A stretch of 64,000 bases of DNA from Fibrobacter sp. (GTDB lineage: Bacteria > Fibrobacterota > Fibrobacteria > Fibrobacterales > Fibrobacteraceae), in assembly GCA_024399035.1 (NCBI GenBank), contig JAKSID010000007.1:22482-86481 (forward strand), in the 5' to 3' direction. Every line of letters starts with the position of its first letter. The first letter of the stretch is position 1. The notes beneath the pieces were generated by a model. The model saw only the letters and a program-made list of their open reading frames with translations. It was not told the DNA's origin and did not search any database. Positions 1 to 10,797 of this stretch are shown here, one piece after another. A program made the translations under genes and the position numbers.

Positions 1-125
1 AGTTCTGCACATGGCCCGGTGGCCATCAGTGGACCGCCCACGACACAGGTAACATGGGTGTGGGCTGGAACTGGGAAAGCACATGGGTACCCGAAGAGGT
101 ACACAAGTTTATTGAACAGTTCTAA
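1..125 (+). CDS. C-terminal end of a secreted esterase-like alpha/beta hydrolase (5' end outside window)
   Basis: Only the last 40 codons are present; the reading frame enters at base 3 and stops with TAA at 123-125. The visible peptide contains WPGGHQW followed by a Trp-rich stretch (GVGWNWEST) and a short helix ending EEVHKFIEQF. A GGHxW motif near the C-terminus is typical of CE1-type and PHB-depolymerase-like esterases (acetyl-xylan or feruloyl esterases), where this His completes the Ser-Asp-His triad. That fits a plant-fibre degrader, but the nucleophile region is not in view, so substrate and even family are inference. The stop codon forms the left edge of the dispersed element that follows. 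Confidence 0.45.
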   Translation, partial: FCTWPGGHQWTAHDTGNMGVGWNWESTWVPEEVHKFIEQF

Positions 126-241
126 AAGGAGATCCTCCCCCTACGGGGACCAGCCACACTAAGAAACAAGTTTCTAAGTGTGTTGCAGCCGGGTCAAGCC
201 CGGGATGACATTGTGAAAGATCCCGGGTCAAGCCCGGGATG
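123..241 (+). repeat. Dispersed stop-codon-abutting element, copy 1
   Basis: The element begins with the stop codon of the preceding gene (TAAAAGGAGATCCTCCCCC). It continues with a small TCCCC/GGGGA hairpin, a long stem CACACTAAGAAAC / GTTTCTAAGTGTG, and two copies of CCGGGTCAAGCCCGGGATGAC, each of which can fold as CCGGG/CCCGG. Near-identical copies lie at 33923 and 63671, and a shortened relative at 51521. It sits between a plus-strand gene end and a minus-strand gene end. Confidence 0.85.
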
Positions 242-250
242 ACAAGCGGG

Positions 251-505
251 TTAGTTCACCACAGGCTTAGCCGCAGTCTTTACCTTGGGGCGCACTGTAA
301 AGCATTCGCTCAAGCCCATTTCCGCAAGGAAATGAAGCAGGATCTTGTATTCGTCGCCTGCGACAAAGGATTCGTTGCTGCGCACAAAGATGTTGTACAT
401 GTGGGCGGCATCGTCCACCACCTTCTGGGGTACTTCGAACATCTCGGTAAGGCTTACGCCGTAGAGTTTCTTGAACAGGAAGCTGGGCAGAATCATCATC
501 AGGTT
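251..505 (-). pseudogene. Truncated duplicate of the 3' third of the gene at 2358-3209
   Basis: The 82 residues encoded here (starting MILPSFLFKKLYGVS, ending KTAAKPVVN) match the last 82 residues of the gene at 2358-3209 almost throughout. DNA differences are mainly at third codon positions. Similarity stops abruptly near base 505, and nothing resembling the first 200 residues of the paralogue is present. No convincing ribosome site precedes the internal ATG codons, so I read it as a gene remnant. Together with the intact paralogue it brackets the FISUMP gene 525-2339 as a pair of direct repeats of about 255 bp. It could still be expressed as a small protein, but nothing in the sequence argues for that. 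Confidence 0.75.
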
Positions 506-524
506 CTGTCATCACGCCGTTTAT

Positions 525-2339
525 CTAGTCTTGAATGCAGCGGACAGACAAGCCAAAGTCCTTGTCCTCTCGATCGAGAGTTGCGCTATCTTCCCAGCCA
601 TTAATTTCAAGGGTAGACCCGTCGCCACCCCAAAAATAGGCCGCACAACCCTTATTAAGGTAGAACCATTCGCTATCACGGCGATAGCCTGCCGGTATCG
701 CATCAAAGCCAAGGTCATTGGTGCCATTCTTGCCGAACAATTGATCTGTCTTTAAAGCGCAATACCAGGGCTGAATAGCCCATCCGATTTTTGACTTCAG
801 GGTTTTTCCGGAATGTTCCAAACTATTGCTTGCAATAAGCCTAGAAAACTCCATTGTGGACGGAAGGTGCCACCCCTTGGGGCAGGCGGTCTTCGCAGTC
901 TCAAAATCATATAGGCGGCCGTATCTGATGCAGTTTGTAAATATATCGTTGTAGCACCAGCTGTTGCCGGTCGAATAGTTCAGATTTTCGGCCATCCAGG
1001 TTTGACCGTTAATTCTTACGGTTCTATAGGATTTCTTGTCACGAGGGTCACGGAAGGTTCCCCTGACTATTTTCTGCTTGGGCAAGGTGTTCGTACTCAC
1101 GTCCTTAATGCAACGAACAGAAAGAAAATACTTGTCGTTGTTGGCGTATCCAACTTTGGAGAACTGGACAGATTTCTTACTAAAGTTCAAATGCGATGAT
1201 GAGCCGTATTCATCGCTATGGTTTCGTAATTTCTGCCTATGGTCGTTATAGAAGTAGTTATACTCCCAGTAGTAAAAGTCATCGCCCTCGCCCTCAAATT
1301 TTCCTTCGGTATAATAGCCAGCCGGTTTTGCATTGAAGCCCAGTTCGTTCGTACCGTTCCCTTCGCCATGCCAGCCATTTTGAGACTTCAGGATTTTACC
1401 CGCAATACCTTTTCCGCCGACGGCAAGATACAGGGTGGCATATTCCTCCGCCGTGGGCAAGCGCCAGCCTTCGGGGCAAACACTCTTTGCATCGGCCCAG
1501 CTATACAGGCGGCCATACTTTTCGCAATAATCGGGATCATTGTTGTAACACAGGCTGCGTTCGGTTTTGTAGTCCAGGTTGGCAGCCATCCATGTTTGAT
1601 TGAGAATTTTTACCGTCTTGTAACTTTTGGAATCACGGGGATCCTTAAACGAGCCGAATTCTACCGCCAACTTCGGGGAGGAACTCGACGAGCTTGACTG
1701 CGAGCTTGAAGACCTAATGCGTTCACCTAGGTAAGAATCTAATGGCGAGCCCTCAATGCATCGAGCCGTTACATATTGTACATTTTGAAGGGTGATCGCC
1801 CATAAGCTTTCGTCTCTGTCATAAGATAGCTCAAAGGAATAATAGCCAGCCCAAGAGCCATCTGCACCGGGCGTAGTGGTCAAGAAGAAAGCCTTTTCGT
1901 CTTCGAATCTATGGCTGTTTATATCATCCGTACGTTCGCCGGCAGGCAGGCCGGAAAAGCCTATAGCATCCGTTCCGTTACCGTTTTCTTTCCAGCCTTC
2001 TTTGGATTTCAGCTTTTTACCTGCGACAGACGCTCCGCCAACAGCCTGCACCAGCTTTTCATAGTCCTTTTTCGAAGGTATACGCCAGCCCGCAGGGCAG
2101 GCATGCTGCAACGCCCTCCAGTTGTACATGCGCCCATATTTCAGGCATCCTTCATACTTGTCGTCTCGGCACATGCTGCCATCGCTGGCATAGTTCAGGT
2201 TCTGCGCCATCCAAACCTGGTCACCAATTTTCACGGTTCTGTAGGTCTGGCCGTCGCGGGAATCCGTAAAGGTTCCGGCTAGGCACGGAAACACCAGGGC
2301 AAGGACGATAACTACGAAAAGGCTTGCATGTAAGCGCAT
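525..2339 (-). CDS. Secreted protein with three FISUMP domains
   Basis: 604 residues with an N-terminal signal peptide (MRLHASLFVVIVLALVFPCLAG). Three repeats of the Fibrobacter major paralogous (FISUMP) domain lie at about 22-197, 228-411 and 428-603. Each opens with a DxRDxxxYxTVxI block, then W-M-A-x-N-L-(N/D)-Y, a Cys pair, KYGR(L/M)Y and CPxGWxxP, and closes with RCI. The first two domains are joined by a poly-serine linker typical of Fibrobacter surface proteins. The fold is C-type-lectin/FGE-like by family knowledge, but no biochemical function is established. It lies 18 bp downstream of the unknown gene 2358-3209 and is probably co-transcribed with it. Confidence 0.85.
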   Translation of the reverse strand: MRLHASLFVVIVLALVFPCLAGTFTDSRDGQTYRTVKIGDQVWMAQNLNYASDGSMCRDDKYEGCLKYGRMYNWRALQHACPAGWRIPSKKDYEKLVQAVGGASVAGKKLKSKEGWKENGNGTDAIGFSGLPAGERTDDINSHRFEDEKAFFLTTTPGADGSWAGYYSFELSYDRDESLWAITLQNVQYVTARCIEGSPLDSYLGERIRSSSSQSSSSSSSPKLAVEFGSFKDPRDSKSYKTVKILNQTWMAANLDYKTERSLCYNNDPDYCEKYGRLYSWADAKSVCPEGWRLPTAEEYATLYLAVGGKGIAGKILKSQNGWHGEGNGTNELGFNAKPAGYYTEGKFEGEGDDFYYWEYNYFYNDHRQKLRNHSDEYGSSSHLNFSKKSVQFSKVGYANNDKYFLSVRCIKDVSTNTLPKQKIVRGTFRDPRDKKSYRTVRINGQTWMAENLNYSTGNSWCYNDIFTNCIRYGRLYDFETAKTACPKGWHLPSTMEFSRLIASNSLEHSGKTLKSKIGWAIQPWYCALKTDQLFGKNGTNDLGFDAIPAGYRRDSEWFYLNKGCAAYFWGGDGSTLEINGWEDSATLDREDKDFGLSVRCIQD

Positions 2340-2357
2340 ATTAACTCACCACGTTTT

Positions 2358-3209
2358 TTAGTTCACCGTGGTCTTGCTGGCGGGCTTATTCACCTTGGGG
2401 CGAACGGTAAAGCATTCGCTCAGGCCCATTTCTGCCAGCAAATGGAGCAGGATCTTGTACTCGTCGCCGGCCACGAAGGATTCGTTGCTACGCACGAAGA
2501 TGTTGTACATGTGGGCGGCATCGTCCTTCTGCTTCTGGGGAGCCTCGAACATCTCGGTAAAGCTCACGCCATAAAGTTTCTTGAACAGATAGCTGGGCAA
2601 AATCATGATCAGGTTGAACCAGTTAGTCACAATCTCGGACTTCTGGGGCTTATTGGCCTGCTGGTGCACAACGTTCACGTTGGTGCGGATTTCCTTGCCC
2701 ATGGCGTTCAGCTGCAGGGGGCGGAATTCGCGCATATCGTAGATGCGGGAATCGGCGATCATGTCGAACACGGCGCAAACGAAGAACTTGGTAAAGTCGG
2801 AATACAGGGAATAGCCCATGGATTCCACAACTTCTTTCTGGTCGGCAGGGACAATCTTTTCAAGTTCACCGCGGATTTTGCCCATGGCGTTTTCCAGGTT
2901 GGTCTGGGTGCAGCAGACTTCGTAGTCCATGTTGGCCAGCAGGGATTCGCGGGCCAGTTCGAAACGGACTACTTCGCGGAGTTTCTTGTAGGCGTCGGTG
3001 GCTTCTTCGCTGAATTCGATTTTTGCACCGTACTTGGTTTCTACGGCCTGGATTCTCTGGTTTACCAGGGCGTCAAAGTCGGTTTCGCCACAAATCTGCA
3101 TGGAAGCGGTAACCATCTGCTTGAAAAGGGCGTTGTAACGGGCTGCGGCGTCGGGATCGGAGCCATCGAAGTTAAGCAAGCCCAGGAGTGCGGTTTCAAA
3201 ATCGTTCAT
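2358..3209 (-). CDS. Hypothetical protein, probably cytoplasmic; intact member of a duplicated pair
   Basis: 283 residues from ATG at 3209 (MNDFETALLGLLNFDG), chosen because AGGA lies 8 bases upstream; an in-frame ATG at 3236 lacks that support. No signal peptide or membrane segment is clear. The protein looks mainly alpha-helical, with a possible hydrophobic helix near residues 200-215 (TNWFNLIMILPSYLFKKL). I do not recognise the family. The C-terminal third is duplicated at 251-505, and a FISUMP gene follows 18 bp downstream on the same strand. The conserved core of both copies includes DDAAHMYNIFVRSNESFVAG, suggesting that this segment carries function. Confidence 0.7.
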   Translation of the reverse strand: MNDFETALLGLLNFDGSDPDAAARYNALFKQMVTASMQICGETDFDALVNQRIQAVETKYGAKIEFSEEATDAYKKLREVVRFELARESLLANMDYEVCCTQTNLENAMGKIRGELEKIVPADQKEVVESMGYSLYSDFTKFFVCAVFDMIADSRIYDMREFRPLQLNAMGKEIRTNVNVVHQQANKPQKSEIVTNWFNLIMILPSYLFKKLYGVSFTEMFEAPQKQKDDAAHMYNIFVRSNESFVAGDEYKILLHLLAEMGLSECFTVRPKVNKPASKTTVN

Positions 3210-3236
3210 ATAAGTCCTAAGGAAATCCCGGCTCAA

Positions 3237-3303
3237 GCCGGTCGGGATGAAGCATTTCTTAGCGCTTTAGCGCTTAGAAAGACTTGTCCACGAAGTGGAT
3301 GAC
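3237..3303 (+). repeat. Intergenic palindromes between divergent genes
   Basis: A hairpin TTTCTTAGCGC / GCGCTTAGAAA (one mismatch) lies at 3255-3280. A second, TCCAC-GAA-GTGGA, lies at 3287-3299 and is followed by GGATGAC, the end signature of the dispersed repeats elsewhere in the window. The C-GAA-G loop is the same as in the hairpins near 17.95, 18.05 and 48.6 kb. The block lies upstream of both 2358-3209 (minus) and 3396-5225 (plus). Confidence 0.6.
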
Positions 3304-3395
3304 ATTTAACAACGCAAATATAGAATTCTAAGCCTCTCTCTGTAAGTTTTATGTATATTTCAAGTTATATCAAGAATACATGAATGGAGGTTGTC

Positions 3396-5225
3396 ATGAA
3401 TTTTAAGAAATTTGGATTCCTCGCCGCAGCAGGCTTTGCAACCATGTTCGCAGGCTGTACCAGCAACAGCGACTCAAGCAGTCCGTCCGGTTCCGAGAAC
3501 TACGAAGTTCCCACCATCGAAGTTGCCGAATGTGAAGAAATCACCGACGAAGCCGTCCGCAAGGATATGGACGATGCACAGGAGACCTTCATCAACTTCA
3601 TCGAAGCTTTTAGCGAATCTGACTTCAAGGAAGCCCAGAAATCCGCAGAGACCATCAAGAAGGTTTACGGCAAGGCACTCAAGTCCAACCCGGGCAACTG
3701 CGAAGCCCAGTTGGGTTATGCTCTCGCCACCATTACCAATCTTTTGAACAACAAGAGCCTGAACGACGTGATCGACACTATCAACGTGATCACCAACGGC
3801 TCCGAATCCGACGAAGAATATGAACTCCCGGATGTTGTGGCCCTGCACAAGCTTGGTGCAAGCGAAGCTTCCCAGCTTATCGTCAAGGCTAGCTCTGTAG
3901 CAAAGAGCGAAGGCCAAAAGGTAATTACCGACCGCCTTCAGGATGCTATCGCCGACGATCTCATTCCGGCTGTGGATACCGCAAGCATCTACCTGGAAAG
4001 CATTGCCAAGAACGCCGACTTCAAGATGACGCTCACCGTTGACGACAAGAAGGTCGAAATCGACCAGAGCGTTACCGCACCGGCATTGGGTGGCATCTAC
4101 GTGCTGCGCGCCGTGCTCACTGCACTGGCCAGCTTCAACATCGATTTCTCCAAGGACGGCAAGTACGACTGGATCGACTCCTTGATGAACCTCAACACCA
4201 CCAACTACAAGGACAACGTGGGCGCACAGTACGCTGTGGAACTCCTGAGCTACGACAATCCCTTCGGTACCGTCAAGGAAGAATGGAAGAAGCGCTACCT
4301 GAAGATCCCCGAAGACCTGCAGAAGGCAATTACCTACGTGAACATGGGTTTCCAGTACAAGCTTGATGCTGTAGAAAACGGAGCAAGCCAGAAGAACGCC
4401 CTTTACGTTGTGGGTGACGACGAAGATGCAGACATCAGCGTTGATGATCTTGAGACCGTCATGGACACCCTGGAAGTCATCAAGGACGCCCTGGGCAAGG
4501 GTTCTATCAAGGTTAAACTGAGCAAGGATGTTTCTGTAAAGGTGAACCTGGGCAAGTTCTTTGAACTGACCTCCGACATCAAGGCCTACTCTCCCTACTA
4601 CGAAATGGTGCAGCCCCAGGATTGGTTCATCATTGGCGATGATGTGGAATGGGGCGACGAAAGCGATTTCGTTGAATCCTATGCTGCTTACTACACCACT
4701 TCCGAAGTTGAAAACACTGTTCGCAGCGCAGAAGGCGTTGTAAGCACTTCCGCCTACATCGATGAAAACGAAGACGGATTTATCCTTAGCGTTTATGCAG
4801 AATATGACGAAGGCAGCGTTTTCGCAGAATACTCTATCGAACTCAAGGATTGCGAAGTCAACTTCACCGAACTTTCTTACGACGTAGAGGCATACGACGA
4901 CAACGAATTCGAACCGGCAAAGCTTGACTTTGGCGAAGTCTTTACTCTGGACAATGACATGTGCAAGACGAAAGACGGCGAGGACACCTACGCATTGTCC
5001 ACTGGCGACATAATCCCCAACGTGTTCAACTTCACCGACAAGAAGGGTAAGGTTACCGCTTCCTTCACAGACATCGCTACCGGCAAGGTTTCTATGGACG
5101 AACTGAAGGATGTGGTAGTGTTCCCCGACTATACCTTCGGCGGTATGCTGGTTGGCATGACCGAAAGCGAATTCTGGAGCGACTTCGAAAAGCTGTTCCT
5201 CAACGACGATGAAGAAGACGACTAA
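3396..5225 (+). CDS. Large hypothetical lipoprotein
   Basis: 609 residues from ATG 3396, preceded by TGGAGG at 3385-3390; an in-frame ATG 12 bases earlier overlaps that ribosome site and is less likely. The signal peptide ends in the lipobox FAGC (Cys21), followed by a Ser-rich tether, so the protein should be lipid-anchored, probably in the outer membrane. Residues 50-130 are helical and TPR-like (ALKSNPGNCEAQLGYALAT). The rest is acidic and the C-terminus ends LNDDEEDD. No enzymatic motif is recognised. Its 3' end overlaps the start of the barrel gene 5209-6678 by 17 bp, so the two are probably co-expressed and may form a surface pair. Confidence 0.75.
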   Translation: MNFKKFGFLAAAGFATMFAGCTSNSDSSSPSGSENYEVPTIEVAECEEITDEAVRKDMDDAQETFINFIEAFSESDFKEAQKSAETIKKVYGKALKSNPGNCEAQLGYALATITNLLNNKSLNDVIDTINVITNGSESDEEYELPDVVALHKLGASEASQLIVKASSVAKSEGQKVITDRLQDAIADDLIPAVDTASIYLESIAKNADFKMTLTVDDKKVEIDQSVTAPALGGIYVLRAVLTALASFNIDFSKDGKYDWIDSLMNLNTTNYKDNVGAQYAVELLSYDNPFGTVKEEWKKRYLKIPEDLQKAITYVNMGFQYKLDAVENGASQKNALYVVGDDEDADISVDDLETVMDTLEVIKDALGKGSIKVKLSKDVSVKVNLGKFFELTSDIKAYSPYYEMVQPQDWFIIGDDVEWGDESDFVESYAAYYTTSEVENTVRSAEGVVSTSAYIDENEDGFILSVYAEYDEGSVFAEYSIELKDCEVNFTELSYDVEAYDDNEFEPAKLDFGEVFTLDNDMCKTKDGEDTYALSTGDIIPNVFNFTDKKGKVTASFTDIATGKVSMDELKDVVVFPDYTFGGMLVGMTESEFWSDFEKLFLNDDEEDD

Positions 5226-6678
5226 GTTCGTTTTAAAAAAGCAAAATCCCGCAGAAGTTAAAAAGCGCGGCCTCGCGAAGATTGCTCTCGGGATTGCGTT
5301 TTTACAAGGCCTCGCCTGCAGTGCAGAAATTGCCTGCGGGGGGCTTTTTTTATCGAACGAGTTCGAGGTGGCCCGAGGCGAACACAGGTTCTTTGCCCGC
5401 GGGGACTATGGGCGATATGGCGTTTCCTACGACGGATCTTGGGATTTGTCGGCGGGCTCCCACGGGTTTCCGACGCGTAATGCAGAAGGGAATTTTGCGT
5501 GGACGGTAGGGTTCGAAAGTAGCTATAAGTACTTGACCTTTGGGGCGAGCGCAGGCACTTCTGTAAGCGCAGGCTCTGGTGAAAGCGACAGCGGAATGCT
5601 GCCCAGGGTCAGTGCCCACATGGTAATGCATGCGCCGGACTCCATGTTTTATGCAGGTGCGGGAATGAGCCGCGTCAGCATGGACCTTGCAAAAATCAAG
5701 TGGAGCCTGGACGAAGAAAGCGACCTTGTTCCCGAAATTTCCGCCATCTGGGAAACCCATCTTTTGAAGAAGGATTTTTCTGCAGGTTTCAAGGGGCGTG
5801 GGCTCGGTGGCCACACCCAGCGTCTGGACTTTTCCGCAAGCTACATTCGCAGCACGCCCTACAATCGGGACAACGAATACTATATCCGCGATTCCCTGAA
5901 CATCTGGTACGTGAACGCAAGCTATAGCTGGAATGGCCTAAGCGTAAGCTACAACTACGCAGACGCCGAAGGGCGCCTCTACGGTATCCGCAAGCAGGAC
6001 AATAGCACCAAGCGCTTTATGTATGCGCCTTTCTCGGGCAACCTCCATCTGGCGGATCTCACTTACGAGACTCCCCTGCCCCGCCTGAGCATTAACGCCA
6101 TCGCCGCCTACGGCCAGGCGCAACTCCATCAAGACGACTCCCGCTTTCACGAGACTCTGGCACCCAACAGGGCGCTTCGCAATTCCGTTCTGCAGGCATT
6201 GTCCTTCAGTTTTCTGCAGCAGAACTACCGCGTGAACGCCAACGCCGAAGGTGCCCTTGGGCTCCTGGGCACAACCTACCGCAAAGCATTCGGCGACACA
6301 GCTCGCGCAGTCTCTCGCGGTCCGCATAACGTAATCTTTGAGCCCCGCGTGTCCGCAAACTTCTACTACGCCCAAAGCACCCTAGACGCAGACCTTACCT
6401 CCGAAAGAACCCAGTTCATTTCTACAATCAAGAAAACCGAAAATCACTTGTGGAACGCAGAAAGTTTCGGAGCCATCGCAGGACTTGGTGCGCGTTTCAG
6501 CTACGGTTTCTTCCACCTGGACGCCAACGCCTACCAGCTGATTCCCATTTACACCGACACCGATAATTCCGATAAATCGGAAAATACAAAGCCCTCCGAA
6601 TCAACGGACAAAAAAGGCAGCGGTTACAAACTTGGAAATGGATTTTTTGGAACTTTAAGGATTGGATTCAGTCTGTGA
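5209..6678 (+). CDS. Predicted outer-membrane beta-barrel protein, unknown function
   Basis: 489 residues. A basic N-terminus is followed by a hydrophobic signal (LAKIALGIAFLQGLACSA). The body alternates Tyr, Phe and Gly in the way of outer-membrane strands (KYLTFGASAGTSV, RINANAE-like strands, HLDANAYQLIPIY) and ends in the C-terminal strand LRIGFSL. I infer a beta-barrel from this; no family is recognised. The ATG at 5209 overlaps the lipoprotein gene by 17 bp and its ribosome site is weak, so translation may be coupled. The 3' end overlaps the convergent FISUMP gene 6655-8151 by 24 bp. Confidence 0.65.
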   Translation: MKKTTKFVLKKQNPAEVKKRGLAKIALGIAFLQGLACSAEIACGGLFLSNEFEVARGEHRFFARGDYGRYGVSYDGSWDLSAGSHGFPTRNAEGNFAWTVGFESSYKYLTFGASAGTSVSAGSGESDSGMLPRVSAHMVMHAPDSMFYAGAGMSRVSMDLAKIKWSLDEESDLVPEISAIWETHLLKKDFSAGFKGRGLGGHTQRLDFSASYIRSTPYNRDNEYYIRDSLNIWYVNASYSWNGLSVSYNYADAEGRLYGIRKQDNSTKRFMYAPFSGNLHLADLTYETPLPRLSINAIAAYGQAQLHQDDSRFHETLAPNRALRNSVLQALSFSFLQQNYRVNANAEGALGLLGTTYRKAFGDTARAVSRGPHNVIFEPRVSANFYYAQSTLDADLTSERTQFISTIKKTENHLWNAESFGAIAGLGARFSYGFFHLDANAYQLIPIYTDTDNSDKSENTKPSESTDKKGSGYKLGNGFFGTLRIGFSL

Positions 6679-8151
6679 ATCCATAACGCAGCGGACCGGA
6701 TACAACTTGCTTGTCACCGTTCCAAAACCGTACATGACAACTTCGTCTGCAAATTCGTAACGATAAACTTCTGCTAAATCACTTGATTTATCGCTTCTTG
6801 TAGACGTCCAGAACTGGGCGTATTTTTGATCATCCGAAACATATTCCTCTGACTTCGGATTAAACCATCCATTCGGCTTGAATCCAAAGGGACTTGCCGC
6901 CAAATTCGCGTAGTTTATGAATTTAATGTCGCTGGACGTAGGCAAACGCCAACCATCGGGACAAGCTTTGTTCGCCAATGCCCAATAGTACATTCGGCCG
7001 TATTTCTCGCAACTCACGTCTTCCTCATCAGCAAAAGCACAAGCGCTGCCATCGGCATTATAGTCCAGATTCTGGGCAAACCAATACATATTGTATTTTT
7101 CATTTTTATCGTTCAGTCGTTCAATTGCAAAAACACTGTACACCTTGTTGTCGCGAGGATCCTTGAATTCATTGTAGCTTACAGAAGCATCCAATGCGGA
7201 CCTGTCGACGCATTCTTCCTCTTCGCAATCGAAGGTTCCAGCGGGCATAATTTCACTCGGAACAATCAAAGTGCTGCTAGAGGAACTTGATTTTTCGGAA
7301 GAGCTAGATTTTTCGGAGGAGCTGGATTTTGCGGAAGAACTTAAAGCATCATCCAACACACAACGTACCGCTAGTTTATACAAAACATGCTGATTCAAGA
7401 TAGCAGCGTAATGGTCGTTTGCAGTGATTCGAACACTTTTAACAGAATCTTTTGACACATAGGTCGAAGTCCAGAAATTCGCCTGCAGGCCAACGAAATA
7501 AAGTTCGTCATCCAACATATAGCCATTGGCCTTGGCGTCGAACAATAATTCATTTGTACCATTGTCACGGCCAAGCCAGGACTCCGTGGACTTAAGAGCA
7601 GTTCCCACGTAGTGGTAATAAAGACCATTTTCCTCTATTTCCGGTTCTGTATAGACTCCAAGTATTATGGACCATTCTTTTTCAGTAGGCAAGTGGGTTC
7701 CTGCAGGGCATGCATAAGGAGCTTCTTTTGCATCGAAATATTCATTGCCATCAAGGTTCACATTTTCGGCAAGCCAGGTTAGTTTTACCAACTCAACTGT
7801 TCTGTACAGATGATTGTCGCGGGTATCCAGGTAGTAACCCTTAGGCGAATATTTGTCATTTTTTTTGTGGGCAACCGAAGAACTGCTCACACGATTCATG
7901 GACTGAACATTATCGCAATCCAACTGACGGCCGCCAATGGTAACACAGAACTCGCCGGCAGTACTGCTGGAAGATTTCTTTTCGATAATCGTGATATAGT
8001 CTTCACCGGAATCCGAGGAAAGTTTAGATAAGTTCAGAGAATCGAAATCTGTTCCGGAGCCCGATTCACCACAACCCAAAAGCGCCAGTGTCGCAAAAAA
8101 CACCAGAGCAAAACTGCTAAAAATACGGCTTGAAAATCGAGGATTGTTCAT
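6655..8151 (-). CDS. Lipoprotein with two FISUMP domains
   Basis: 498 residues. The signal peptide ends in the lipobox LLGC (Cys27), so it should be a lipid-anchored surface protein. Two FISUMP domains at about 100-265 and 325-492 carry the family blocks DTRDNHLYRTVELVKLTWLA and DPRDNKVYSVFAIER, the CPDGWRLPTSSD block and final RCV residues. A serine-rich linker with repeated SSSSEK units separates them. A smaller Ser-rich stretch lies after residue 60. The gene converges on 5209-6678 with a 24 bp overlap, leaving no room for a dedicated terminator. Function unknown; like other FISUMP proteins it may bind surface or fibre components, which is inference. Confidence 0.82.
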   Translation of the reverse strand: MNNPRFSSRIFSSFALVFFATLALLGCGESGSGTDFDSLNLSKLSSDSGEDYITIIEKKSSSSTAGEFCVTIGGRQLDCDNVQSMNRVSSSSVAHKKNDKYSPKGYYLDTRDNHLYRTVELVKLTWLAENVNLDGNEYFDAKEAPYACPAGTHLPTEKEWSIILGVYTEPEIEENGLYYHYVGTALKSTESWLGRDNGTNELLFDAKANGYMLDDELYFVGLQANFWTSTYVSKDSVKSVRITANDHYAAILNQHVLYKLAVRCVLDDALSSSAKSSSSEKSSSSEKSSSSSSTLIVPSEIMPAGTFDCEEEECVDRSALDASVSYNEFKDPRDNKVYSVFAIERLNDKNEKYNMYWFAQNLDYNADGSACAFADEEDVSCEKYGRMYYWALANKACPDGWRLPTSSDIKFINYANLAASPFGFKPNGWFNPKSEEYVSDDQKYAQFWTSTRSDKSSDLAEVYRYEFADEVVMYGFGTVTSKLYPVRCVMDSQTESNP

Positions 8152-8178
8152 ACCAACCTAACGCTTTTAAATATAGGA

Positions 8179-8184
8179 TATAAT
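8179..8184 (+). promoter_or_regulatory. Candidate -10 box for ligA
   Basis: TATAAT lies 75 bp before the ligA start, in the divergent gap with the FISUMP lipoprotein gene. No good TTGACA match lies 17 bp upstream, so the call is weak. Confidence 0.3.
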
Positions 8185-8195
8185 GTTCAAGATAG

Positions 8196-10502
<2,307 letters not shown>

Positions 10503-10535
10503 GTCCCTTAGGGGATAATTTTCAAAAATGCCTTC

Positions 10536-10582
10536 ATTTTACGGGAAAGAACTGCAGATTTAAAGCCTTTTTCCCGTAATTT
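10536..10582. repeat. TTACGGGAAA inverted-repeat hairpin, copy 1
   Basis: Arms TTACGGGAAA (10539-10548) and TTTTCCCGTAA (10569-10579) enclose about 20 bp. It lies in the 295 bp AT-rich gap between the convergent ligA and FISUMP genes. Copies 2 and 3 are at 10725 and 20006. Confidence 0.7.
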
Positions 10583-10724
10583 ATTACGTTATCTGTACTA
10601 AGACAAATATTTTTCCAAAATCAACTTGGAAAAACAACACCATTTAATCTTTTTTTTTCAAAATTTCATCACCAAACAAGTGAAAAAAAGGGAAAGCGCG
10701 CCACTTTTTATTACTTTGTACACA

Positions 10725-10772
10725 AAATTACGGGAAAAACAATCAATTTTAAATTCAAATTCCCGTAATTTC
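10725..10772. repeat. TTACGGGAAA inverted-repeat hairpin, copy 2
   Basis: Perfect 12 bp arms AAATTACGGGAA / TTCCCGTAATTT enclose an AT-rich spacer. It lies in the same gap as copy 1. The rest of the gap (10583-10724) is AT-rich without a recognisable gene. Confidence 0.7.
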
Positions 10773-10797
10773 AATGTTTTTTCCGAAATTTGCGTTT

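Noticed and set aside
5241..5360. Possible terminator (GGGGGGCTTTTTTT) near the start of the barrel gene
   Set aside because: No good complementary upstream arm; the sequence encodes the signal peptide region and the frame is open.
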